Assembly: GCF_036226525.1 (NCBI RefSeq)
Contig: NZ_CP108487.1
Location: 5,022,001-5,086,000, forward strand
Reading direction: 5' to 3'
DNA from: Kribbella sp. NBC_01245
Lineage (GTDB): Bacteria; Actinomycetota; Actinomycetes; Propionibacteriales; Kribbellaceae
DNA: 64,000 nt
Position numbers and translations under genes: made by a program. A model generated the notes under the pieces. That model was not told the origin of the DNA. It worked only from the letters and a program-made list of their open reading frames with translations, and searched no databases. This document shows, piece after piece, positions 40,502 to 51,162 of the stretch. Position 1 is the stretch's first letter. Each line of letters opens with the position of its first letter.

Positions 40502-42031
40502 TCAGAAGGGAAAGTCCAGCGGCCAAACGCCCTCGAACGCCCGCACCGCTTCCTCCCCCGCGACCTGCTCCAAAGCGTGCAAACGCCCCAGAGTAAAGGC
40601 GTTTCCACCATCCAGGTGCACCTGCACGGCCAACTGCCGCAGCAGCTCGCGCGCCACCACCGTGTCCTGATAACTGCCGAGAACTTCCTGGATCTGCTCC
40701 GCCGAGGCGGCCAGCGCGGTCGCCTTATCCCCCAGCACAACGGCCGCCGACTCACCCGCGTAGCGCAACCGCTTGGCCGCCTTGCGCACCTCGTGCCGCT
40801 CGACCTCCACAGCGTCCGCCACCGACTGCGCGGACTGTTCATTGGCACCAAGCTCGGCGGCACGCATCCGGTCCACGGCCCGACGAATCCGCTTCCAGTC
40901 ATGCTTCAGCAGGGAGACAACAAGGTCCGGCGTCTTCTTCGGTTTGAGATCCGCGGCCGCCTCGGTAAGCGGCGGATCGGCCACCAGCGCGTCCAAATCG
41001 TCCAGCAACCGCAAGTACCTCTCGGTCTCCAACGTCTCCAGCGCCACCTTGTGTGCGGCCTTGTACGTCGCCCGCAAGTGGTCATCGATAGCACCCGCTA
41101 CCCGGCCCATCACCAGCTCGACCGGCTCGGCGGCGACCGAAGCGGCCAGCCGATCCCGGATCACCTCGGTATCGCGCATCCCACCAAGCTCGCCCGCCAA
41201 CCACTTCAACTCAGCGCGGATCCGATCACCCTCGACTCGATCGATCACCGGCCGATACGTGGCCAAGGCCGAACGCAGCCGCCGCGTCGCGACCCGCAGC
41301 TTGTGCACGCCCTCCGGCCGATCGCGGCGCACCTCGGGATCACGCCGGTGGATCGCCGCCACCTGCTCAGCCGCATACGCCCGGAACACGTCAACCGCGG
41401 TCGGCTTCTCCGGCAGCTCCCAGGCCGCCCGCACAGGCACCCGATCCCCGAGGGCCCGCGCCAATTTGCTCGGACCCGCGGCCGGCTCAGCCCCTGCCTT
41501 GCGCAACACCGGCTCGGCCGCGGCCAACAGCTCGCGCTCGCCGTCGACCAGCTCAAGCTCCCACTCGCGCCAGACATCCGGCTCGGCGCCCGCGATCTCC
41601 GCCGTCACCTGGTCATCGCTCAGCTCGGCCAGTACGGCGTCATCCGCACCCACCAGCCGATGCACCACCCGATGCGTCCGCAAGGTCACCACTGGCGCGA
41701 GAGCCCGATCCCGGACGTGTACGCGGACCATTCGAACCAGCTCGATCGGCACCGAACGGACTGCCCGGCCGAGCGGACGCCGTACCTCCAGACGCTCCCC
41801 CGTCGCGACCGGGAACTTCACATGCCAGCCGGCGTCATCCCCACCCGTCCGTCGTCGCAGCGTGATTCCCGCGGCAGCCAGGTCGTACGCCTCGGTGTCG
41901 AAGTAGACCGCCTCGAGGTCATGCTGCTCAGGCTGAGCCACCCGCACAACGCCCGGCAATTCGTGCAACGCGGGCAGCGCGATCCGCTCGCCCACGTCGT
42001 ACTTGGTCTCGATCTCCAGCTGCTCGCCCAT
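40502..42031 (-). CDS. CYTH-CHAD domain protein
   Basis: A 509-residue protein. The CYTH domain (about 1-200) opens with EIETKYDV, the typical E-x-E-x-K signature of triphosphate tunnel enzymes, and has YFDTEAYDLAAAGITLRRRT, HVKFPV and WELELVDGE with alternating charged residues lining a tunnel. The CHAD domain (about 220-500) is helical with conserved His/Arg positions: GVHKLRVATRRLRSALATYR, LGGMRDTEVIRDRL and VRKAAKRLRYAGE. CHAD domains bind polyphosphate, and CYTH enzymes hydrolyse triphosphates, so a role in polyphosphate or nucleotide triphosphate metabolism is likely. It is not cotranscribed with its neighbours. Confidence 0.93.
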   Translation of the reverse strand: MGEQLEIETKYDVGERIALPALHELPGVVRVAQPEQHDLEAVYFDTEAYDLAAAGITLRRRTGGDDAGWHVKFPVATGERLEVRRPLGRAVRSVPIELVRMVRVHVRDRALAPVVTLRTHRVVHRLVGADDAVLAELSDDQVTAEIAGAEPDVWREWELELVDGERELLAAAEPVLRKAGAEPAAGPSKLARALGDRVPVRAAWELPEKPTAVDVFRAYAAEQVAAIHRRDPEVRRDRPEGVHKLRVATRRLRSALATYRPVIDRVEGDRIRAELKWLAGELGGMRDTEVIRDRLAASVAAEPVELVMGRVAGAIDDHLRATYKAAHKVALETLETERYLRLLDDLDALVADPPLTEAAADLKPKKTPDLVVSLLKHDWKRIRRAVDRMRAAELGANEQSAQSVADAVEVERHEVRKAAKRLRYAGESAAVVLGDKATALAASAEQIQEVLGSYQDTVVARELLRQLAVQVHLDGGNAFTLGRLHALEQVAGEEAVRAFEGVWPLDFPF

Positions 42032-42069
42032 ACCCCTTCCTACCAGCCCACCCCAACCCCCGCACCCCG

Positions 42070-42122
42070 TTCATCGGGCCCTCGGGACCAGGCGTGTCGT
42101 GGTTCATCGGTCCCTTCTGACC
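42070..42122. repeat. Dispersed repeat copies related to the 12.85-kb palindrome
   Basis: TTCATCGGGCCCT at 42070-42082 and TTCATCGGTCCCTTCTGACC at 42103-42122 match the arm of the inverted repeat at 12850-12935; the second has one mismatch in 20. They lie in the 280-bp gap before acs, which otherwise shows no gene. Confidence 0.6.
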
Positions 42123-42311
42123 GAAAACGCCCGGTGTGATGGGAGTCTCGGCAGGACCGTTCGGCGTGGCGGACGGACCGTTCGGCGCGGGGCTCGAGGC
42201 CGTCTACCGAGAGGGCGGGCCGTTTCGTCGTACGGGCGTGATCCCGGCCTTGGCAGCGCGGTGGGGACGCCGCAGGATCTTGGGCAATCCCCGCGAGCAA
42301 GGAGCACCGCC

Positions 42312-44234
<1,923 letters not shown>

Positions 44235-44242
44235 ACGTCGCC

Positions 44243-44489
44243 TCAGGCTTCGGGGATGTTGATGCCGATGGCGCGGACCTTGCCGTCGGCACGGGCGACG
44301 CCCGACCGACGGAGGCCATCGCCGACCTCGCGCTCGTTGAGGTACGCCGCGGCCGTGTCGACGTGGTGGTAGCCGACGCGTAGCCTCTTCGACCGCGGCG
44401 GCCGTGACATCGGGCGGGGTCTGGAAAACCCCCAGCCCGATGGCGGGCATCTCGACACCGTTGTTCAAGGTGATGGTCTCGTTGGACAT
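44243..44489 (-). pseudogene. Remnant of an aldo/keto reductase
   Basis: On the minus strand MSNETITLNNGVEMPAIGLG begins at 44489, the usual start of AKR5-type aldo/keto reductases. After about 38 codons the frame breaks, and the neighbouring frame continues with VGYHHVDTAAAYLNEREVGD, then GLRRSGV. It then jumps directly to GKVRAIGINIPEA and a stop. About 100 residues between these family motifs, including the catalytic Lys and His, are missing. A frameshift plus an internal deletion make this a dead gene. Confidence 0.85.
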
Positions 44490-44560
44490 ACCTCGACGGT
44501 AGATACCCGCCACCCCGGACTGATTACCCCCCAACGCTCCCATGGCAAGGTCAGGCTGCA

Positions 44561-45232
44561 TTACAGGCTGCGGGCGGTGATGTTGCCGTGGTCGGTGGTC
44601 GCCTTGATGGTCAGGGCGGCCGCGGCGCCTTCGGTGTTCTTCAGCGCGTTGTTGATCCGGCCGTAGCCGGTACCGGCGTCCAGGGAGGCGGAAACTCCGG
44701 GGGCGGCGTCCACCGTCACGTTGCCCATCAGAGTGCGCAGAACGACCGTGCCGGAGGTGGCCTCGGCGATGTGGATATCGCCCTTTTGGGTGCTGATCTC
44801 CGCGGAGCCGGTCAGGCGGCCGACTGTGACGTCACCGGCATGGGCGGCCAGCCGCACGCTCGCCACCTCGTCGACCTTGATCTCGCCGTGCGCGCCCTCG
44901 AAGGCGACGTCGCCGAGCCGTCCGACCACCCGGAACTCGGCGGCGGAAGCCTTCGCCTCGACGCCGGAACCGGCGGGCAACTGGACCGTCACCTCGATTG
45001 ATCCGGACGGGCCGAACATCTGGTTCTTCTCCGCCGGAGCCGTGATCCGCAGCACGCCGTCGCCGAATTCGACCTCGGTCTGCTCGGCCAGCATCACGTC
45101 GCGGCCCTTGGAGGCGTTGGTGGGCCGGACCTCGACGGTGGTATCGGCCCGGTCGGCGGCGATGACCTGGATGCGGCCGGCGGGGATGTTCAGAACGGCG
45201 GAAATCGCGGCGGGGGTGTCGAACTTCTGCAT
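44561..45232 (-). CDS. DUF4097 family beta-repeat protein
   Basis: A 223-residue protein. ATG 45232 follows AAGGAGAG, preferred over an upstream in-frame start. After a short N-terminus (MQKFDTPAAISAVLNIPAGR) the chain is a series of short beta strands with turns such as GDVAFEGAHGEIKV, AGDVTVGRLTGSAEISTQKG and MGNVTVDAAPGV, the left-handed or parallel beta-helix pattern of DUF4097 proteins. There is no signal peptide, so it is probably cytoplasmic. It is divergent from a regulator at 45454, with three TTCGTTGCA motifs between, so expression is probably controlled by that protein. Function is unknown. Confidence 0.88.
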   Translation of the reverse strand: MQKFDTPAAISAVLNIPAGRIQVIAADRADTTVEVRPTNASKGRDVMLAEQTEVEFGDGVLRITAPAEKNQMFGPSGSIEVTVQLPAGSGVEAKASAAEFRVVGRLGDVAFEGAHGEIKVDEVASVRLAAHAGDVTVGRLTGSAEISTQKGDIHIAEATSGTVVLRTLMGNVTVDAAPGVSASLDAGTGYGRINNALKNTEGAAAALTIKATTDHGNITARSL

Positions 45233-45304
45233 GATGCTCTCCTTGTGCAGTGGTTGTTTCTGATATCGCAAACGCTACGTTGCGTTCGCAATTGGCACAA
45301 CTCC

Positions 45305-45399
45305 TTCGTTGCATAGAAGTGGCATATCCGCAGGTCAGAGGCGTATTTTCGTTGCAACCGGTGTGAATTTAACGCAATGGCATCAACCTATTCGTTGCA
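45305..45399 (+). promoter_or_regulatory. Three TTCGTTGCA motifs at exact 43-bp spacing
   Basis: TTCGTTGCA occurs at 45305-45313, 45348-45356 and 45391-45399, each 43 bp apart, four helical turns. A TTGCG-TT-CGCAA palindrome lies just before, at about 45280-45291. All are in the divergent promoter region between the DUF4097 gene and the regulator. This is probably the operator array of the regulator at 45454. Confidence 0.6.
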
Positions 45400-45453
45400 A
45401 TGGATAGCAGAGAAACGCTACGCTGGCGGCACACACGGGAGAAGGAGTTCGCG

Positions 45454-46203
45454 ATGCCGGGAGGCAGACTCACCCAGCAGGAACGTCAGCAGATCGCGCT
45501 GGGGCTGGCCGACGGCCTCGCCTACGCGGAGATCGCCCGGCGTCTCGACCGTCCCACCTCGACGATCACGCGTGAGGTGATGCGCAACGGCGGCCCCACC
45601 GCCTACCGCGCCGACTTGGCCCACCGCGCCACCGAGCGACGCGCGCACCGGCGCAAGCACGCCCTGCCCCGGGAGCGACGGGCGCTGGCGCAGGGCCACG
45701 GGCGCGACGACGACGCCGTGCGCGAGTACGAGGAGGCGTTCACCACCCTCTTCATGCAGCAGGGCGTGCCCAAGATGATGGCCCGGGTGCTGACCTGCCT
45801 GTTCATCACCGACGCGGGCAGCCTCACCGCGTCCGAACTCGTCCAGCACCTCCAGGTCAGCCCGGCGTCCGTCTCCAAGGCGATCGCGTTCCTCGAAACC
45901 CAGGGCCTCATCCGCCGGGAACGCCGCGACGATGGCCGCCGCGAGCGCTACGTCGTCGACGACGACGTCTGGTACCAGTCGACGATCGCCAGCGCCGGCG
46001 GCATCGCCCAGGTCGCCGAGACCGCACGGCAGGGCGTCAACGTGCTCGGCGCCGGCAGCCCGGCCGCCACCCGCCTCGAGAACATCGCCCGCTTCAGCGA
46101 CTTCATCAGCGAGAGCATCCTTCGCGCCGCGGAGCAGGCCCGCGAGGTCCTGCACACCAAACCCGAAGCGAGCCCCGACGGTACTGCCGAGCCAAGAGGA
46201 TAA
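45454..46203 (+). CDS. MarR/GbsR-like regulator with an IS30-type N-terminal HTH
   Basis: A 249-residue regulator whose ATG at 45454 follows AAGGAG. The N-terminus (MPGGRLTQQERQQIALGLAD ... YAEIARRLDRPTSTITREVMRNGG) is the HTH_38 type helix-turn-helix known from IS30 transposases. A second DNA-binding domain (about 90-175: EAFTTLFMQQGVPKMMARVL ... LTASELVQHLQVSPASVSKAIAFLETQGLIRRERRDDGRRERYVVDD) is a MarR/GbsR-type winged helix. The C-terminal 70 residues are helical. No transposase catalytic domain is present, so the protein has two DNA-binding modules. It is divergent from the DUF4097 gene and probably autoregulates through the TTCGTTGCA array. Confidence 0.9.
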   Translation: MPGGRLTQQERQQIALGLADGLAYAEIARRLDRPTSTITREVMRNGGPTAYRADLAHRATERRAHRRKHALPRERRALAQGHGRDDDAVREYEEAFTTLFMQQGVPKMMARVLTCLFITDAGSLTASELVQHLQVSPASVSKAIAFLETQGLIRRERRDDGRRERYVVDDDVWYQSTIASAGGIAQVAETARQGVNVLGAGSPAATRLENIARFSDFISESILRAAEQAREVLHTKPEASPDGTAEPRG

Positions 46204-46215
46204 ACAGCCAGTCGG

Positions 46216-46761
46216 TTACGCCTCAGGCGTCTTGCGAGGACGGAATCTCGAGCGGAACTTCGAGTCGTACTCCAACTGCACGAATCCCGAGGAATGCACT
46301 CCCACGGCGACGCATCCCATGGCCAGGAACGCGATCCCAGCAATGATGGAGATGTGCCAGAAGGCCGCAGTCAGGCCGACGAACCCCGAGCCTTGTGCGA
46401 CCGCCTTGGCCAGCCCGACGAGCCATGACCTGCTCGCCCGATGACGAAACTCCTCCTGCCGATTGAGCACCAGGAGCGCGGCGAGCAGCGGTATCGAGAC
46501 GGCAAACGCGGTGACGCACACCTTCGCCGACAGGTCGAGCGAGGTCTCGGTCAGGAACGGCTGGACGACTACCAGCCCGGCGCCCGCCAGTCCGCCGTAG
46601 ATCAGGTTGGACTGACGGATCCATTCCCCCTGGGTCGCCGGGTCGGAGGCGGCGTCTTCGACTTCCTGCCGGATGCGTTCGGCCTCCGCCTCGGCTGAAG
46701 CTTCGGCCTCGGCATCCATGAGCCGCGCCTGCTCAACCAGGAATTCCTTGTCCTCGTTCAT
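46216..46761 (-). CDS. Four-helix membrane protein of unknown function
   Basis: A 181-residue protein. The first 50 residues form a charged helix rich in Glu/Ala (EAEASAEAEAERIRQEVEDA). Four hydrophobic segments follow (LIYGGLAGAGLVVVQPFL, VCVTAFAVSIPLLAALLVL, LAKAVAQGSGFVGLTAAFW and SIIAGIAFLAMGCVAVGV), then a basic tail (SKFRSRFRPRK). No family motif is recognised. It is convergent with the regulator gene at 45454. Confidence 0.75.
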   Translation of the reverse strand: MNEDKEFLVEQARLMDAEAEASAEAEAERIRQEVEDAASDPATQGEWIRQSNLIYGGLAGAGLVVVQPFLTETSLDLSAKVCVTAFAVSIPLLAALLVLNRQEEFRHRASRSWLVGLAKAVAQGSGFVGLTAAFWHISIIAGIAFLAMGCVAVGVHSSGFVQLEYDSKFRSRFRPRKTPEA

Positions 46762-46908
46762 GTGCCCATCCTCGCGAAGGCTCCAGCCAGCGCGGTTGCG
46801 GTGGCCGGTTTCGGTCGTGTCTATATATGTGGACGGGGTTCACTTACGTAGAAATTGCGGTTACCGTCGCGAGTGGCGCCGCCCTGCCACATCGACGGAA
46901 GGACCCTA

Positions 46909-48492
46909 ATGCGCAAAGTGAGAGCTTTGTTCGCGGCCTTACTGGTCGCCGTACTCGCCCCCGCAATCGAGGCGCAGGCCGCGCCGGCTCCGATTCAGGT
47001 TTATCCCGTGCAGTCGATCTATCCCGCGTCGCCGGACTACCGGTTGACGGTGAACGGCCAGAGCGTGCCGGTGACGGACTACGCGGGTTATGACATCGCA
47101 CAGTTCGCGATGGGTGCCGGGGAAGCCGTCATCAGGGTCACGAAGGTGAACAACACGGCCATCGGTTCGTACAGCATCAGCCCCGCCAAACTCGGTCTGG
47201 CCGGGTCGATCAGTGGCGCGACTTTGACCTTCACCGTGCACCGCGACGAGTACCTGATCGTCAAACTCGATGGTCGGCCGAACCTGGTGATCGCGATCGA
47301 CCCCGCCGAGACGAACCGCCCGGGCTCGAGTGGTACCGGCATCTTCAACGTGCGCAACGCGCCGTACAACGCACAACCCGGGAGCGGCTACTCGACCACT
47401 CCTTTCCAGAACGCGCTGAACGACGCAGCAGCCTGGGGGTCCGCCAACGGACGCCAGGGCATCGTCTACGTACCAGCAGGCGTCTGGACGCTCGGCACGA
47501 TCTACCTACGCAGCAACCTCGCGCTATATCTCGAACCTGGCGCCGTACTGCGCTACACCGGCGAGAGGTCCCAGTACGACGTGCATTGGCACAAGAACTC
47601 GCAGGACCGTGACATCACCTGGTTCATCTCGACGCGCTTCTCGTCCTCGAACATCTCCATCTACGGACGCGGCACGATCGACGGCAATGGCCGGGCCTCG
47701 CTTGGGCCCAGCAACCTCGGGGTGAACCTGCTGACGCCGATCTACACCTCGAACTTCCGGGTGGACGGCATCACGTTCCGCGAGTCGAGCAGCTGGGCGA
47801 TCATGCCGAGCCGCTCGACGGATCTGAGCTTCACGAACCTGAAGATGTTCAACCGGTTCGACATGGGCGAGAACGACGGTATCGACGTGATGGAGTCGAC
47901 CGGTGTCACGGTCCGGAACGCGATCGGCATCGGACTGGACGACCCGTTCAGCACCAAGACCTGGCAGGCCAGTACCGACCTGTTCGCCAGGGTGCCGGGC
48001 AATCCGCGGCCGCTCGACAACGTGCTGTTCGAGGACCTCGTCTCGTGGACCTACTGCTACGGCGTCAAGGTCGGCCAGGGCGTCATGCAGACCCAGTCGA
48101 ACGTGACGTTCCGCAACGTCGTCGTCCATGACGCGGCGGTCGGCATCGGCGTACACCACAAGTACGGCTCGGCCGAGGCGCGGAACCTCCGGTTCGAGGA
48201 CGTCGATATCGAGCGGTTGACCTTCACGAACGACAGCAACCGCACCTGGCTCGCCCTCTGGAGCGGCGCTTCCGAAGGCGTCGGCCCGGTCAACGGCGTC
48301 ACCCTGGCGAACATCCGGGTCCGCAACGCGGGCACCACCGCGGCCAGGATCAACGGCCAGCCCGGTGCCCTGATCAGCGGCGTGACCCTGCACCGAATCC
48401 TCATGCCAGGCAGTGGTTCCTACGCGACATCGCTCAGCCAGATGAACATCACCAACGTCAGCAACAACGGCCCGATCAGCATCACGCAGTAA
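46909..48492 (+). CDS. Secreted GH28-like (polygalacturonase-type) beta-helix enzyme
   Basis: A 527-residue secreted protein. The signal peptide is MRKVRALFAALLVAVLAPAI ending at AQAAPA. An N-terminal beta-sandwich-like region (about 30-160) is followed by a parallel beta helix. GH28-type signatures are present: the opening YVPAGVWTLGTIYLRSNLAL, ENDGIDVMES and GLDDPFSTK, whose aspartates correspond to catalytic positions of polygalacturonases. The usual G-H-G motif is not evident: the region reads CYGVKVGQG. Related proteins act on pectin or other uronic-acid or dextran-like polysaccharides; substrate is open. GGAAGGA precedes the ATG. It is convergent with metE, with a shared terminator. Confidence 0.83.
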   Translation: MRKVRALFAALLVAVLAPAIEAQAAPAPIQVYPVQSIYPASPDYRLTVNGQSVPVTDYAGYDIAQFAMGAGEAVIRVTKVNNTAIGSYSISPAKLGLAGSISGATLTFTVHRDEYLIVKLDGRPNLVIAIDPAETNRPGSSGTGIFNVRNAPYNAQPGSGYSTTPFQNALNDAAAWGSANGRQGIVYVPAGVWTLGTIYLRSNLALYLEPGAVLRYTGERSQYDVHWHKNSQDRDITWFISTRFSSSNISIYGRGTIDGNGRASLGPSNLGVNLLTPIYTSNFRVDGITFRESSSWAIMPSRSTDLSFTNLKMFNRFDMGENDGIDVMESTGVTVRNAIGIGLDDPFSTKTWQASTDLFARVPGNPRPLDNVLFEDLVSWTYCYGVKVGQGVMQTQSNVTFRNVVVHDAAVGIGVHHKYGSAEARNLRFEDVDIERLTFTNDSNRTWLALWSGASEGVGPVNGVTLANIRVRNAGTTAARINGQPGALISGVTLHRILMPGSGSYATSLSQMNITNVSNNGPISITQ

Positions 48493-48495
48493 GGA

Positions 48496-48536
48496 CCAGG
48501 CCGGTGGGCGACTCCCCAGGAACCCCACCGGCCTGG
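48496..48536. terminator. Bidirectional terminator between GH28-like gene and metE
   Basis: CCAGGCCGGTGGG at 48496-48508 pairs perfectly with CCCACCGGCCTGG at 48524-48536, a 13-bp stem with a 15-base loop, located between the two convergent stop codons. Confidence 0.85.
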
Positions 48537-48539
48537 CGT

Positions 48540-50828
48540 TCAGGAGGGGTGCACCAGTCGCGCCAACCGCGCAGCGGCGACGAGGTTGCGCAGGGCCGGC
48601 TCGGCCTCGGCATAACCGCGAGTCTTCAGACCGCAGTCCGGGTTCACCCACAGGCGATCCGCCGGCACGGACCCGAGCGCATCGCCGAGCAGACCGGCCA
48701 GCTCCTCCACCGAAGGCACCCGCGGCGAGTGGATGTCGTAAACCCCGGGCCCAACGCCGCGGCGGAAGCCGATCGCGGCCAGGTCGGCGAGCACCTCCAT
48801 CCGGGAACGCGCGGCCTCGATCGTCGTGACGTCCGCGTCGAGCCCGTCGATACCCGCGATGACCGCGCCGAACTCCGAATAGCAAAGGTGCGTGTGGATC
48901 TGAACCCGCGCGGGCGCACCACCCGTCGCCAGCCGGAACGACGCGACGGACCAGTCCAGGTACGCCTTGCGCTCAGCCTCGCGTAGCGGCAGCAGTTCGC
49001 GCAGCGCGGGCTCATCCACCTGCACGACCGCGATTCCCGCCTCGACCAGGTCGGCGATCTCGTCGCGCAGTGCGAGTGCGACCTGGTCCGCGGTGTCCCC
49101 CAACGGCTGATCGTCCCGCACGAACGACCAGGCCAGGATCGTCACCGGCCCGGTCAGCATGCCCTTCACCGGTCGATCCGTCAGCGAGGCGGCGTACGTC
49201 GCCCAGGTGACGGTCATCGGCTCCGGGCGCGACACGTCGCCAAAGAGGATCGGCGGGCGCACGCAACGAGTGCCGTACGACTGAACCCAGCCGAGGTCGG
49301 TCGTCGCGAACCCGTCGAGCCGTTCCGCGAAGTACTGGACCATATCGTTGCGTTCAGGCTCACCGTGAACAAGAACGTCCAGCCCGATCGACTCCTGCAA
49401 CCGGATCACCCGCTCGATCTCGGCCCGCATCAACGCGTCGTACGCCGCCTGGTCGATCCGTCCCGCGCGCAGATCCGCTCGCGCCCGGCGTACGTCGGAG
49501 GTCTGTGGGAACGACCCGATCGTGGTGGTCGCCAACGACGGCAGGGCGAGGGCTTCCTGCTGCGCGATCGCCCTTTCGTCGTACGGCGCACGCTGGCGGT
49601 CCGCGGGCATCAAACCTTCAACCCGGGCACGGATCGCGGCGTTGCGGCTCGGGTCCGTCGGTCGCCGCCAAGACTCGCCGATGCCCGGTACCGCGGTGCC
49701 GCTGGCCAGGTCGACGAGCACGCCCGAGTCGTCGCGCAAGGCCCGGCCGAGCAGTACCACCTCGTCGACCTTCTGCCGGGCGAAGGAGAGGCGCTTGCGG
49801 ACATCGCGATCGAGGCCCGCCTCCACCTCAACGTCGTACGGCACGTGCAGCAACGAGCATGAGGTCGAAATCGTCAACTCGGCGCAGGCCCCGAGCAGCG
49901 TCGCGCAGGTGGTGAGGATCGCGCCGAGATCGGCTCGCCAGATGTTCCGGCCGTCCACCACGCCCGCGACGAGCTGCTTTGAGGCGAGCCCTGGCAAACC
50001 TGTGAGCTGAACGGACGGCGCAGCCACGAGGTCAACCGCGATACCGTCGACATCGGTTGCCGCGAGCAACGGAAGGGCTGGGCCGAGGTCGCCGAAATAC
50101 CCTGCTACAAGGAGTTTCGGGCGGTTCGGCAGAGCGGAGAGCCGCCGATAGACCGAGGACAGCGCGTCGAGCTCCGCCTGGCTGCGATCTGCGACGTACG
50201 CCGGTTCGTCCAGCTGGACCCACTCGGCCCCGGCATCGGCGAGATGCGCGAGCAGTTCGGCGTACACCTCGACCAGCTGATCCAGCAGATCCAACGGCTG
50301 GAAGGACGCACCAGCCTCCGCGGAAGGCTTCGAGAGCAGCAAGAACGTCAGCGGCCCGATCAGCACCGGGCGGGTGTTCACGTCGAGTGCGGACGCTTCG
50401 GCAAGCTCCGCGAGCGGCTTGTCGCCCGCAAGGCGGAAGACCGTCGACTCGTCCAGCTCCGGCACCAGGTAGTGGTAGTTCGTATCGAACCACTTGGTCA
50501 GCTCGAGCGGCGCCACCTCGTCCCGGCCACGCGCCATCGCGAAGTACATGTCCAGATCGGTCAGACCGAGCGAGCGGTAGCGCCCGGGCACGGCGTCGAA
50601 CAGCTGGATGTGGTCGAGCATCTGGTCGTAGTACGAAAAAGTGTTGCCGGGCAGGACGTCCAGACCGCGCCCGGCCAGGTCGTTCCAGGTCTCCCGGCGA
50701 AGGGTTTGCGCCACGTCGGCGAGGGCGGAGGCATCCAGGTCGCCGGCCCAGTACCGCTCGACGGCCTGCTTCAGCTCGCGCCGGGGCCCGATTCTCGGAT
50801 AGCCCAGCACAGTGGTGTTGATGTTCAC
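48540..50828 (-). CDS. metE: B12-independent methionine synthase
   Basis: A 762-residue cobalamin-independent methionine synthase that methylates homocysteine with 5-methyltetrahydropteroyl-polyglutamate. The GTG at 50828 follows GAGGAGAG. N-terminal features: TTVLGYPRIGPRRELKQAVE, FSYYDQMLDH and WFDTNYHYLVPE. The catalytic C-terminal barrel has TTIGSFPQTSDVR, DVLVHGEPERNDMVQYF, the VQVDEPALRE motif, HTHLCYSEF with zinc-binding His and Cys, and NPDCGLKTRGY with the last zinc Cys. A cobalamin riboswitch upstream (50958-51158) should shut the gene off when vitamin B12 is present, which implies that a B12-dependent MetH is encoded elsewhere. Confidence 0.97.
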   Translation of the reverse strand: MNINTTVLGYPRIGPRRELKQAVERYWAGDLDASALADVAQTLRRETWNDLAGRGLDVLPGNTFSYYDQMLDHIQLFDAVPGRYRSLGLTDLDMYFAMARGRDEVAPLELTKWFDTNYHYLVPELDESTVFRLAGDKPLAELAEASALDVNTRPVLIGPLTFLLLSKPSAEAGASFQPLDLLDQLVEVYAELLAHLADAGAEWVQLDEPAYVADRSQAELDALSSVYRRLSALPNRPKLLVAGYFGDLGPALPLLAATDVDGIAVDLVAAPSVQLTGLPGLASKQLVAGVVDGRNIWRADLGAILTTCATLLGACAELTISTSCSLLHVPYDVEVEAGLDRDVRKRLSFARQKVDEVVLLGRALRDDSGVLVDLASGTAVPGIGESWRRPTDPSRNAAIRARVEGLMPADRQRAPYDERAIAQQEALALPSLATTTIGSFPQTSDVRRARADLRAGRIDQAAYDALMRAEIERVIRLQESIGLDVLVHGEPERNDMVQYFAERLDGFATTDLGWVQSYGTRCVRPPILFGDVSRPEPMTVTWATYAASLTDRPVKGMLTGPVTILAWSFVRDDQPLGDTADQVALALRDEIADLVEAGIAVVQVDEPALRELLPLREAERKAYLDWSVASFRLATGGAPARVQIHTHLCYSEFGAVIAGIDGLDADVTTIEAARSRMEVLADLAAIGFRRGVGPGVYDIHSPRVPSVEELAGLLGDALGSVPADRLWVNPDCGLKTRGYAEAEPALRNLVAAARLARLVHPS

Positions 50829-50957
50829 GTCTCTCTCCTCGCGAGCGTGCGGCCGGATCGCCTGACGCCGAGAGAGGAGACGGAACCGGCCATCGCGGCC
50901 GAGCCCGGGCTGGCCCTCCCACGGGACCGGCGACCCCCGCGCACCGGTCGGCGCACG

Positions 50958-51158
50958 GGCTTGAAGGCAGGTCTTCGGACTCACGGGCAGGCCGGTCTCG
51001 CGACCGGTGGACCTACTGGCCGTCGCTTCCCAGACGCTAGTCCAGTGCTTCTGACGGCGGTCGTTCCCGTTCACCGCTGCGGGGCAGTCCCGGATTCACA
51101 CCGGGTTCCCTGTTGCCTCACCCAGCCGTTTCTGACCGGGTGAACCTTCAGCACTCGC
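50958..51158 (-). promoter_or_regulatory. Cobalamin riboswitch controlling metE
   Basis: Read on the minus strand, the segment has GAACCCGGTGTGAATCCGGG, ACTGCCCCGCAGCGGTGA, a variable stem, GGGAAGCGACGGCCAGTAGG and GAGTCCGAAGACCTGCC, the conserved B12-box blocks in the right order. It begins four bases after the stop codon of the ABC ATPase gene and ends 130 bp before metE. Established knowledge: adenosylcobalamin-binding riboswitches often repress metE in actinobacteria. Confidence 0.95.
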
Positions 51159-51162
51159 CAGC

